Positions 36,401 through 46,200 of a stretch of DNA of 64,000 nucleotides are shown here, piece by piece; within the stretch, counting starts at the first letter, position 1, and each line of letters starts with the position of its first letter. The stretch is from positions 801,562-865,561 of the forward strand of contig NW_003546245.1 of NCBI RefSeq assembly GCF_000090795.2. The letters are read 5' to 3'. Source of the DNA: Amphimedon queenslandica (lineage: Eukaryota > Porifera > Demospongiae > Haplosclerida > Niphatidae). A model generated the notes under the pieces. The model was not told the DNA's origin. It ran no database searches and saw only the letters and a program-made list of their open reading frames with translations. A program made the position numbers and the translations under genes.

Positions 36401-39097
36401 CAGTCCGAGTTTACATGTGAATGGAAGTATGATGGTGAAAGGGCCCAGGTTAGTTAATAGTGAGTGAAAAAAAGAAGAAACACGACTTATAGTCGTGATC
36501 CATCCATGTATGTACATGGACGGTTATTTCTTTATTTCTACACTTATTGTTTACTTTCAGATTGAGTTGTTGATTATTTTCAGTATCTGACTGTTATTCT
36601 TATATCTTGCAAAATAATTATTAGTATACTATCATTTTCTCTCTACGTAGATTCATTTATTGGATGACAACACTGTTCAGATATACAGTCGCAACCAAGA
36701 GGACAATACTTCTAAGTATCCGGACATCATAGCAAGGATTCCACAGGTGTTGAAGACTGCTGGAGAGGGAGAGGAAGGAGAGAGAGAGGGAGTGAAGTCT
36801 TGTGTGATTGACGCTGAAGCTGTTGCGTGGGATATCGAGAAGAAACAAATACTTCCTTTCCAAACTCTGAGCACTAGAAAAAGAAAAGTATAATAGTGAA
36901 AAAATATTATATTAGTGTCATTTATTTGATTGATTTTTAGGATGCAAATATTTCTGAGATTAAAGTCCAAGTCTGCGTCTTTGCCTTTGACCTGTTATTT
37001 CTTAATGGGAGACCTTTAGTTAGGGAACCTTTTAGAGTTAGGCGAGAGCTATTGAAGTCTTCATTCAAAGAGATTGAAGGGGTGAGAATTAGGAAAATGT
37101 GTACATGTATGTGTTCAAGCATATTGACGTAATGCAGTTGACTATTGCATGTAAAGTATGTATTGTACTATAGTACAGGGACTTTGACCTGATTTTTGAG
37201 CAACTTTAAAAATTTGTAAAAAATTCAATTTTGATCGGAATCAGCTCAAACTTTCTACGCAACATAAGGACATGTATATGTATCAAGAAAAATTATAAAA
37301 ATGTGGAATTCTCTCCTTGCCATTTTTTTGCGAAATTTGACTCGAGACCCTGTACTAACATATCATTAACATCACATATCATTATTTTGTATCAACAGGA
37401 GTTTATGTTTGTTCAAAGTATTGATTCTACTAATATTGAAGACATTCAGAGCTTTATGGATGAATCAATGAAAGGTATGCCTTTCCATGACATACTTGTA
37501 ACTCTCAATATTTATAATGTGCATGTACATGTACCTATTCTTCTCTATATGTTCTTTGTCTATAGGTAATTGTGAAGGCTTAATGGTCAAGTGTCTTGAT
37601 AAAGATGCATCATATGAAATAGCAAAGAGATCCCGCAACTGGCTAAAAGTAACTCGTTATAATTATCATTATTATAATAATTGTTTTTATTTTTATTTGT
37701 AGCTTAAGAAGGATTATCTTGAGGGTGTGGGCGACACACTAGATCTCGTTGTGGTTGGTGGGTTTCATGGAACGGGAAAGAGAACAGGAAAGTATGGCGG
37801 GTTTCTACTGGCTTGCTATGACGAGGAAAACGAAGAATATCAAGTCATTTGTAAAGTGAATAAGAGAGAAGGAGTGAATATATAAATGGTAATGGTAAAT
37901 TTAGTAAGACAACTTGTTTATGTGGCAACTATTTGCATAAAGCTTGTTAATTCATGGAATGAAATTGAAGGTTTTGATCACTTGTACCAGTCAAAGAAAT
38001 TGCTATAATTTGTAAATCAGCGGCATGTAGGGCGCTAATGGCTTTTTCCTGTTCTTTTTAAAATTACATTTGTCCATATTCGTTAAGAAATTTGGCTGAT
38101 ATCTAATTTTTAAATAATTCTACCATGCGGTCCATGCCAAATTTTAATCGACCAATCAGAATGCAGAACACCAGGTTTCTAAATCTATTAGAAACCTCCG
38201 GGGGAGGGGGGGGGACACATAGTATAAAGTTAGAAACTTGGCGCTGTACACTTACGCTCCGCTCCTATTAGTTCGGTTGTCTAACTTTGTCAAGCTTGGT
38301 CGATTCTTTACTGGCCTAGTATGTTAGATATGTTGTATGTATGTCAACTGTGGTCTTATTATCTGCAGCTGGTAGTTGTTTTCAAATGTCATGGTAAAAC
38401 CTGGTGGTATCAGTTTCTATGGCATTTATTAACCTTGCGACTGCTAGGTTAAGAAACCTCTACCTTGGTGTATAACCTATTACCTATACTTATCATTATT
38501 GTCTCAAATATTATATATACTTTTACATAGATTGGTACTGGTTTCAAAGATGAGGAGTTAGAACAGCACACTTCATATCTTAAAGATCACGTCATCGATG
38601 GACCTAAATCATACTACAGCACTAGTGATAGCATTACCCCTGACCACTGGTTTGAGCCTGTCCAAGTCTGGGAAGTAAAGGCGGCTGATCTCTCTGTGTC
38701 TCCTGTTTATCCAGCTGCTGCTGGAATTGTAAGCTTTTGATTTGCCCTTGTTGTTACTACAGCTTTTAGTATCCTTATAAATTTAGTCATTTTAAAACTA
38801 AGTTAATAATTATTGATCATGTCATGGTATATCCATTTTAGTAACTACTGCTTATAATTGTTGTTAGATTGATCCAGAGAAAGGCATTTCACTTCGTTTC
38901 CCTCGTTTTCTTCGTATAAGAGAAGACAAGAAACCAGAGCAAGCCACTACCAATCAACAGGTAATGAACAGACTTTTAAAAACAACTTTTATTCTCTTCT
39001 CTTTCACTTTTTTGTACAGGTAGCAATTCTTTATCGTCAGCAGCAGAACATTGTCAAGCAAACAGAGACTAACGAAGATATAGATGATCTCTACTAA
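33488..39097 (+). CDS. LIG1: DNA ligase I (ATP-dependent)
   Basis: Joins Okazaki fragments and seals repair nicks in the nucleus. Exon 1 is only MSLL (splitting at CT/gtatgt) and continues [15 protein letters not shown], giving a PCNA-binding LxxFF-type start followed by a basic nuclear signal. A low-complexity acidic/lysine linker follows. The DNA-binding domain has [19 protein letters not shown] and [20 protein letters not shown]. The adenylation domain has the catalytic lysine in [48 protein letters not shown] and [20 protein letters not shown]. The OB domain has [36 protein letters not shown] and [20 protein letters not shown]. The end EDIDDLY resembles the human C-terminus. The roughly 675-bp intron before [12 protein letters not shown] is the longest that lacks satellite. 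Confidence 0.96.
34307..34317 (-). terminator. Pol III T-tract terminator of the tRNA
   Basis: A run of 11 T on the minus strand a few bases past the tRNA 3' end, as expected for RNA polymerase III termination. Confidence 0.75.
34324..34395 (-). tRNA. Initiator tRNA-Met (CAT), antisense in LIG1 intron
   Basis: The reverse strand reads as a 72-nt cloverleaf beginning AGCAGAGTGGCGCAGCGGGA and ending CATCCTCTGCTA. Anticodon arm CTGGG-CTCATAA-CCCAG gives anticodon CAT. Eukaryotic initiator marks are present: the A1-T72 pair closing the acceptor stem, three G:C pairs next to the anticodon loop, and an A at position 54 in the T arm (GGTCGATGGATCGAAACC). Both internal promoter boxes look intact. 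An 11-T tract just downstream (34307-34317 on the minus strand) fits a Pol III terminator. It lies in the LIG1 intron between the exon ending about 34271 and the exon starting about 34526. Confidence 0.95.
35567..35638. repeat. (CA)n/(CACACCCA)n microsatellite in LIG1 intron
   Basis: Almost pure CA dinucleotide with regular CCC interruptions. Open frames on both strands here are by-products of the repeat. Confidence 0.95.
37165..37356 (-). repeat. Solitary satellite subfamily B unit in LIG1 intron
   Basis: One unit in reverse orientation. It opens with GTACTATAGTACAGGG and closes with GACCCTGTACTA, so the unit is bounded by two palindrome arms reading TACAGGG and CCCTGTA. It contains CAGCTCAAACTTTCTAC and CATAAGGACATGTATATG. 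This is the only whole-looking monomer outside an array. Confidence 0.85.
38165..38200. repeat. Small inverted repeat in the long LIG1 intron
   Basis: AGGTTTCTA and TAGAAACCT face each other across about 7 bp (38171-38195), followed by a G-rich run. The rest of this 675-bp intron shows no gene that I can support. Confidence 0.6.
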
Positions 39098-39332
39098 TAA
39101 AAATTATGAATTGCTCATCACTTTTGCACACACCAATCCACAATCTTAAAGACTCACTTGACATTAAGATCTTTTAATTTTGCTAGTTACAGCTTTTTCC
39201 CATTCCTCTCTTAACATACAGGGCTCATGATTATCGCTTTATCCACTCGCTGTCTGCTTAACATTATTAAAGAGAAGAACATTTAATACCAAAGTGAATA
39301 AACTAGTTAAAATAATTAACAAAATACATGGC

Positions 39333-39596
39333 AAAGACATTAATAATTATAGCTGTATGTTAAACAAAGACATTAATAATTATAGCTGTATGTTAAACAA
39401 AGACATTAATAATTATAGCTGTATGTTAAACAAAGACATTAATAATTATAGTTGTATGTTAAACAAAGACATTAATAATTATAGTTGTATGTTAAACAAA
39501 GACATTAATAATTATAGTTGTATGTTAAACAAAGACATTAATAATTATAGTTGTATGTTAAACAAAGACATTAATAATTATCATTGTATGTTAATT
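39333..39596 (+). repeat. 33-bp minisatellite, 8 units
   Basis: The unit AAAGACATTAATAATTATAG plus CTGTATGTTAAAC repeats eight times between the LIG1 stop and the end of the GIY-YIG-like gene. Because 33 is divisible by three, one frame stays open and would read NKDINNYSCML over and over. Units 1-3 carry agctg, units 4-7 agttg and unit 8 atcattg, which suggests expansion in blocks. I take it as non-coding. Confidence 0.95.
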
Positions 39597-39626
39597 CAAT
39601 AGGCAAAACAAAGTCCACTCATCCCT

Positions 39627-41993
39627 TTACTTGAATGGTGGCCTCGTGTTCTTTTGTGGCTGGATGAATCTGCCAGCTGCCTGCATTGGCTGTATAATTT
39701 TGGGCAGGATCTCTTTGGAGGGTCTATTATCAATTTCACCAGAAGATGGTATTGAAGGAAGCTCATTCGGTTGAATGATGGGATCAACTTCTCTCTCGGC
39801 CTTAGAAGAGTTTTCTCGTACATGATCAGTCCCTTTGTGTACTGTTGCTGGTCTCCTCATTCTACTTGTTACATTACGTTTCATTCCATTTCCGGCAGGA
39901 GCTTTAGGAATATCGTTTCCACTGGGCTTTATATTGGGGTCTGTTTCTTTACGGCTTAGAATAGGTTCGGCTCCTTTTCCAGCTGTAATTGATCTCGGTT
40001 CTTTCTTCGTTATCAATAATGGTGGATTTTGATCTTTCTTGTTCAAAGGAACGAGAGAAGATGATGGTGGATGAAGAGGAGGTCTAGTAGCTGCTGTACC
40101 CTTCCTAAGGCTATTCCAAGGTCGTTTTAAGTCTTTTGCACTTTGAGGAGGTTTCATCTTAGTCATTGGTGCAGGCCTTTTGTATTTATTTCTAATTCCT
40201 CCTTGTTCAACTAAAGAAGGTCTTGTATTACCAATTGGAGGCATGGGTAGTTTGTCCTCCTTTGCTAAGTCATTTGTTCCATTAGCTTTAATGATTACAT
40301 TAGAAACCAGTGGAGGTAGCTTGTCATCCATTTCTTTTGAAGCACTCTTTCTAGTCAGAGCTGGAGGAAGTGATTGGCTCATTTCTTTTCTAAAACTTTG
40401 TTGCTTTATGAGTGGGGTTGGTTTTAAAGGAGGATCTGGTTTACCGATATCTTTAGAAGAACTCTTGCGAGTTAGACTTGCAGATATCAATGAAGGGACA
40501 GTCCTGTTTTTAACAAGAGGAGGGGCTGGTTTGTTTGGTAGTGGCACCGACTGCTTTTTGTTTTCATCCAAAGCTTGTGCCTCAAGGAATTCAGACTTCT
40601 TTTGCTCCGGATTGTTAGCAGGACGATAATCCAACCTGGTCACCGATGATTGATTTTCAAAACGGGTCTTCTCTTTAAGTTTAGTAGTCTCTTTCACATT
40701 CCCTGACTTTATCCTATGCTGATAAGGCGTCTTACTCTGACTAGAGCAAGTATCAGTTGTCGTTTTTACTTTATCACCGAGGCCAGATGGGCAAGTATTG
40801 GTCCTCCTCAGTAATACTTTGGCTGGCTGTGTGTTCATGAATGACTGTAGACGCTTTCTTTTTTTGGATGTGAGTGCAGATGATGGGTATAATGAATGAA
40901 AGTCAGCTCCAGATTTTGACTGAAGTGAAGTGGGTTGTCTCGGTTGCTTTGATATCATTCGAACAAGATGCTGGACTCTATGAATGGCAGATCCACCTTT
41001 TGCATGCAAGGTTTTATCATCTCCATCATCTTGATCCTCATCACCACTCCCAGATTCAGATGAGAGTGACGGAGAAGAACTGCCCAATTCTTTGCTTGAT
41101 AGCACCCTGTCACTTGGTATGGGGAGGTTCAAGCTGACACGATGAGAGACATTGAAATCTTTTTTTGCAATAATGGCTATTCTGAGGAGATCTCGGAAAT
41201 TTCGACTCTTGTACATCACAACGATCCTTGCCTTCATGAAGTTGTGATTCTGGTAGTAATCAATGAAGGGCTTTTCAACACCTTGTCGAAAGCTTATCAT
41301 TTTTCTGAGTTCCCTCAGCTCTTTCCTCAGTGGGGAAGTGGCAACATTGATGAAATCCGAAGGAGTCTGTCCATTGTAGCTTGTAATGCGATAGACAACA
41401 TTCTTTGTCATGCAGCGTAGTGACATTCCTCTGCTTTTTGCTGCAGATTCTCGAATGATTTTAGCGCAGAGTTTACATGTGTCCTTTCCAGTGCATCCTG
41501 TATCAAGACTGTACATTTCATCTCTGGTTGGCTCTTTAGTAAAATCATAGTCCTTGTCTGGGTAGGGCTCATAACCAAGGAAATCAAAGAAGTCATTTTT
41601 ATAGTCATTTTCATCATCTGGAAGACAATCTTCGAGCTCCTGTACATCATTTTCCTGAATATCAATTCTGTTGCCTTCAGTCTCATTCAGTGGTGATGCA
41701 TGGATCAAAGCATTGCAGCTCTCCTCCAAGGCTTTAACTTCCTGAGGGTCAAGTTTATGAGCATTTTGAGAAGCTATCATCGTATTGCTGCTGTCAGCTT
41801 CTTTCCAGGCATCAAAGACAGAAATATTTTGATTTGGTTTGCTAAGAAAACAACTACCATCATCTTGTAGGACTTTGTCTAGTTCTTGGTGGGAATAGGG
41901 CACATCTTTAAGGAGCTCATTTCTCTCCATGTTTATACAGCTTGAGATTGCTCTGCTGGTGCTAAAATTACTCATTTGCACCAATGAAGACAT
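39627..41993 (-). CDS. Large protein with degenerate GIY-YIG-like domain
   Basis: Uninterrupted 788-aa frame from the ATG at 41993. Residues 1-170 are acidic and unrecognised. Residues 173-190 hold CKLCAKIIRESAAKS, which mirrors [11 protein letters not shown] in the small GIY-YIG protein at 48646. Residues 198-280 align with the GIY-YIG core: NVVYRITSYNGQ, then FINVATSPLRKELRELRKMI, then KPFIDYYQNHNFMKARIVVM. However, YVG has become FIN, and the catalytic arginine and histidine positions are E and L, so nuclease activity is unlikely. After an acidic serine patch (about 310-340) the remaining 450 residues are basic and rich in Pro, Lys and Ser (PPLVKNRTVPSL, KSASKEMDDKLPPL), probably disordered. 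Looks like a domesticated derivative. Function unknown. Confidence 0.75.
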   Translation of the reverse strand: MSSLVQMSNFSTSRAISSCINMERNELLKDVPYSHQELDKVLQDDGSCFLSKPNQNISVFDAWKEADSSNTMIASQNAHKLDPQEVKALEESCNALIHASPLNETEGNRIDIQENDVQELEDCLPDDENDYKNDFFDFLGYEPYPDKDYDFTKEPTRDEMYSLDTGCTGKDTCKLCAKIIRESAAKSRGMSLRCMTKNVVYRITSYNGQTPSDFINVATSPLRKELRELRKMISFRQGVEKPFIDYYQNHNFMKARIVVMYKSRNFRDLLRIAIIAKKDFNVSHRVSLNLPIPSDRVLSSKELGSSSPSLSSESGSGDEDQDDGDDKTLHAKGGSAIHRVQHLVRMISKQPRQPTSLQSKSGADFHSLYPSSALTSKKRKRLQSFMNTQPAKVLLRRTNTCPSGLGDKVKTTTDTCSSQSKTPYQHRIKSGNVKETTKLKEKTRFENQSSVTRLDYRPANNPEQKKSEFLEAQALDENKKQSVPLPNKPAPPLVKNRTVPSLISASLTRKSSSKDIGKPDPPLKPTPLIKQQSFRKEMSQSLPPALTRKSASKEMDDKLPPLVSNVIIKANGTNDLAKEDKLPMPPIGNTRPSLVEQGGIRNKYKRPAPMTKMKPPQSAKDLKRPWNSLRKGTAATRPPLHPPSSSLVPLNKKDQNPPLLITKKEPRSITAGKGAEPILSRKETDPNIKPSGNDIPKAPAGNGMKRNVTSRMRRPATVHKGTDHVRENSSKAEREVDPIIQPNELPSIPSSGEIDNRPSKEILPKIIQPMQAAGRFIQPQKNTRPPFK

Positions 41994-42461
41994 ACTGGTG
42001 TAGGCTCACACTATTGCACGAGAGACTTACTGTCTATTTTTACTGTGATTTTAATTTTACTGAATTAGAATTTCGTAAAAATTAGATTACCCTTATTTAG
42101 TAAAAATTAAATCACAGCACAATTTAAAAACACAGAAATTTTCTACTACACAAATTTCCTGATCTACAGTGTTTATAAATCTTATGAAAATCGTAAAATA
42201 ATAACTGTTATAATGAAGGTTTCAGGCTCTGCTGTGTTGCACATACACAAAAAAATCACAGTGCAATCAGTGGACTTTGAGTTACTCACTAACATTATAA
42301 AAGAGTATACAGTGTGATCTCATAACATACGAAACAAATACTTGCAAATGATGATAATGCAGTTAGAAATGCAACAATCATTAGCACAGTAACAGCTAAA
42401 ACCATATACATACGCACAAAAACTATAAGTTTTTATTGTGTTTCTTAGTTTACAAAGAGGA
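41994..42461. other. AT-rich gap between GIY-YIG-like gene and RPP21
   Basis: About 470 bp holding the promoter of the 788-aa gene and the 3' end of RPP21. No gene, repeat or clear motif seen. Confidence 0.6.
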
Positions 42462-43102
42462 TCAGCTGTTGGCTATAGTTGATGATCCATCATAGTCTTT
42501 AGTGAAAAACTTTTTATACGTCTTGCACATCAAACACTTGATCACCACGTGCCTCTGCGGTCTAACTGTGTGTCAGTTAAATTGCAAATTTGAATTGAAA
42601 GAATGGAATAATAAAAAGGTGTAAAATAAAAATTAACAAATGATGCATTAATCGACTACCTCTTATCCTATGAGTACAAGTGATCCCTGGTACCTGTAGA
42701 GCATCACATGACTTGCATATGGTTCTCTTAATAGTAGGATCCCTATAGGCAATGATGAATCGTGAACTAAGGTACAATTGAAGTCCACAATCCATTGATT
42801 GGCTCCTTACAATTTGATGACTAGTTTCTGACTGATAGATTTCATCGTCCGTATATAGAACTGAGATAATTGGACTTGATTTTGGGATACAAGTACCCAA
42901 GCAGCCTGCAAAATTACAATTAACATGATTAAATTTTAATTCCAAAGCAATCAAACTCTTTTAATTTTAACTAAAATAAAAAAACACTACCATGACGCTT
43001 CCTTACCTGATACAAATAGTTCATTCTCATCATAGCCTCTCTCTGAGGAACACTCGCAGTGCTTCTGTGTTGTTTCTGCTGTTGTTTGGGATCATCTGCC
43101 AT
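42462..43102 (-). CDS. RPP21: Ribonuclease P protein subunit p21
   Basis: RNase P/MRP subunit of the Rpr2/Rpp21 zinc-ribbon family, acting in tRNA 5' maturation in the nucleus. Four exons on the minus strand. Exon 1 (43102 down to about 43007) ends PQREAMMRMNYLYQ. Exon 2 reads AAWVLVSQNQVQLSQFYIRT then MKSISQKLVIK. Exon 3 reads SRFIIAYRDPTIKRTICKSC then DALQVPGITCTHRIR. Exon 4 (from about 42574) reads VRPQRHVVIKCLMCKTYKKF and ends with TGA at 42462-42464. The two CxxC pairs, CKSC and CLMC, with an intervening CT, form the expected zinc site. The wording matches human RPP21 closely (NFLYQAA, RDPSVKRTLC). Its start lies 104 bp from the divergent COX10 start. Confidence 0.92.
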
Positions 43103-43206
43103 TTTACTGAAGACTTTACCGCCAACTCTGGCGGGAAATTGAAATGGGTGTGGTTCAAGTTTAACCACGCCTCTTTGTTGTGATTTTATTTTTAACCCGT
43201 TACCAT
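43103..43206. promoter_or_regulatory. Divergent promoter RPP21 / COX10 with E2F-like site in a hairpin
   Basis: The 104-bp gap contains GGCGGGAAA at 43130-43138, an E2F/DP consensus form. It overlaps the perfect inverted repeat CCGCCA-actc-TGGCGG at 43119-43134. Binding is inferred from the consensus only. Confidence 0.45.
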
Positions 43207-46200
43207 ATGGAGATCTTGTGCTGTATGTTAATCATTTTTTTGCTCACATTCTTTTATTTTCATAACTTTCCCTTTTAGTACAATGCAGAGCAAGACTATT
43301 CCCATTATTTGGCCGGGGGTCACGTGGTTTTAAACTAACCAGAAGCTCTTCAGTACACATAAGACTCTATGCAACGTTGCATCAGCCACCTAGTGTGCAG
43401 CCTGATTCTAAGCCAAGGCCTGCTAAAAAGAGGTCTTTGGTATTAAAAGAGAAAAAGAAATTGAACGAAGTTGTATTTGATGAGGTGAATGCGAATATAA
43501 TCAAGTTTAATTTGTGTATCACATAATGCTGGTTATTCAATTACATGGGGATCCTTATAAATAGTAATTGTTGTGAGGAAAATGCAAATTTTTGGTTTTA
43601 ATATGTACATTAGGAACCTAACCTTTCATAATAATTGATCTACTACCCTATCAGCCACACCTTTTAATTAAAGACTTTTTCTTATAACTAATTGTGTAAT
43701 TTCATTTGGTACAATAATAATGGTTGCATTAATACTGTTGCTTTGGCTGATTAGGTCCTCTCTAATGAGCCAAAGAGAAAAGATGTGCAATGTAAATCAC
43801 TGGATGAAGAATGGAGAGAACAAAGGATTGATATTAAGAAGTTGCCATACATGTACCTAAAGCTCTCAAAATACAGACTCACTTGTAAGTTACACGATGC
43901 ATGTATAGCTCATATCCTGTTCAAGAAAAATGGGCTGAATTGTAGATTTTAACATTCCACCAATTTAATTGTTAAATATATAATAGCATTTTAATATTAG
44001 AATTAGTAGAAGGACATTGTGTATTAATAATTGTGTGTTATATAGTGCAGTTCACTAGTTTTTCTGGCTGCATGTGGCCTGCATGAAGACTTTGTTTTGC
44101 ATTGAAAATTCTATTCCTCATTTTCACTGTAAGTATTTATGGATGACACCAATTGTAACCATGGTAGCACTAAAAGTTACCCTCCCATGCCTCCAAATGT
44201 GATCGGACAGTTATTGATCGTGTCTTCTGACAGTTATTCAGTTGTTAAAATGTTTAGTGGCTTGTATCTTTCATTGAGGGCAATGGAGTGTTTTGAATGT
44301 CATACAAACCTGTCAGTTTTGTCATGAGAGAGATGGAGTGTTGCACATTGCCTATCAGAGCTTCCCATTCCTAAAGAGCATATATTAGACCAATGACTGT
44401 CTCTAATACTTCATAACTGGAGCTCAAAGCCTCCACCCTGATACTGAAGTGTATGTAATTGTCATTACTCTTGCTTCTCTTTATCTGATTCTGGTATTGA
44501 ATCACCCAGTGTTGCTGGTAGTGGTATTTCAACTGATGGCCTCTTGTCACGTGATGACGGTATCCATATCCTGTGCTTGTTGCTCTTATTATGATACGCT
44601 CCCGAGGTAGACACGTCCTTACAAAATGGTGGCTGCTCCTGATCCTCTGACATGTATGACATGTTCAGTCCGTACTCTACTGCTCCCCATTGCTTCATGT
44701 ACTCGTTAGCTTTCGAACGTAGTTCTTGAAGACTCGCTGCATGATCAACAATAAGTATTTCAGCAGAGCTGATGTCCCTGTATCGGTAATAGTGTATTAG
44801 CTTCTCTTCCGAGCTCTCTCCGCTATCAATGGCGTTGCGGACCTGACGGAGGCAGTACCTGAGTGGTATTGTAGTTATACCGACATAATGAATGTCTCTA
44901 TGGGCCAGTATGTACACCAGGTGACTCAGGGAACAGAACCTTGTACTAACTGTGTAGTTGGGATTGTTCTTTATCATACACTTTACTACTTTACAGAGTT
45001 TGCAGTCGGACCAGTCGCAGTAGTCTTCATCTAGCCCCAAGTTGTCACTCTTTACAAGGAAATCTGTTGGATAGGACTCCCAACTCTCAGTCTTGAAGCA
45101 GGAGGAGATTGAGTCTTCACTTGATTCACTGGCACAGTCACTGTTGGGTTGATTGGTAGCCATATTGTGTGATGGCTTCACTCTAGGGCAATCACTGTAG
45201 TGACTAGTAGCTGTAGGGAGGAGAATGAGTGGTTGTTCTTGGAGAGGTGCTACATATTTAGGCCCTGATTTCCTGTTGTCACTTTGTAAGAAATGCATGA
45301 AGGAGTGAACCGTTTGCTTAGCATTCTGTAGGAATCATTATTATAGTGTATTCTTGGATTTTTGATACTTGAGGCATTTTAACTACATGTATGCTATGTA
45401 AGACCTAGCTTCAGTGCTCTTATTTAGTTTTTAAAAGAAGGTATGGGAATTTTATTTACAAGAAATGATGATGTCAGCATTGCAATGATAACCAACAACA
45501 TGTTTACCATGAAAGTGCTGACAAGGAAAGTATCATATTACATTTTGGTGATAACACTCAGGTGCTTAAGGTATCATAATGGGGCTAAAATAAAGGGAAT
45601 AAATTACATTTGAATCATAAACACACTCAGGTGGTTAAATATAATGGGGGGCTAAAGTAATCTACATTTGAATGATAAACACACTCAGGTGGTTAAAATA
45701 TCATCATAATGGGAGCTAAAATAAAGGGAATAAATGAAAAAGTTTCAAAAACTAGACTACAGCAGCAAAAAGGGAAATAAAATTTAAAAGTATAGCAGCA
45801 AAAGTTATATAAGTTCAGCAAAGTTCAGGAGCTTTTTTACTTCTTAGTGTTTAATCCATTCTTCTTATACTTTGGCATGTATTTTGCCTTTTCTTTCTCC
45901 AGCTTCTTGGGGTTGCTGCTTTGAAAGAGGACTTTAACTTTGGCCTTTCCAAAGTCATTTCCAGGCTTTCTGTAATATTTGATTATTTTCTGCCCTTCTC
46001 CTTGCCCTGTCTTTATAGCATGGCGGTATTGATTTAGACGGTGATTTAGCGGACCTGTAGTTTTTCCTAGAATATGGGCACCTTTTTTGCTAGTTATAAG
46101 ATACACAGAACCTTTTTTATCAGTAGTCTTCTTTCCGCATGACTTATGAGATTTAGCTGGCATCTTGAGCTCTTTCTTTACTCTAGTTGATATAATAGAC

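Noticed and set aside
37231-37569. 112-codon plus-strand frame in LIG1
   Set aside because: Mixes satellite sequence, a LIG1 exon and intron; the exon belongs to LIG1.
39294-39602. Repetitive NKDINNYSCML protein
   Set aside because: Arises because the 33-bp unit is a multiple of three; no gene signals and no relation to flanking exons.
41142-41420. Plus-strand frame opposite the GIY-YIG-like gene
   Set aside because: Antisense shadow of the 788-aa frame; no codon or motif support.
44139-44327. 62-codon plus-strand frame in the COX10 intron
   Set aside because: No similarity, no splice support to COX10, and the COX10 exons join perfectly without it.
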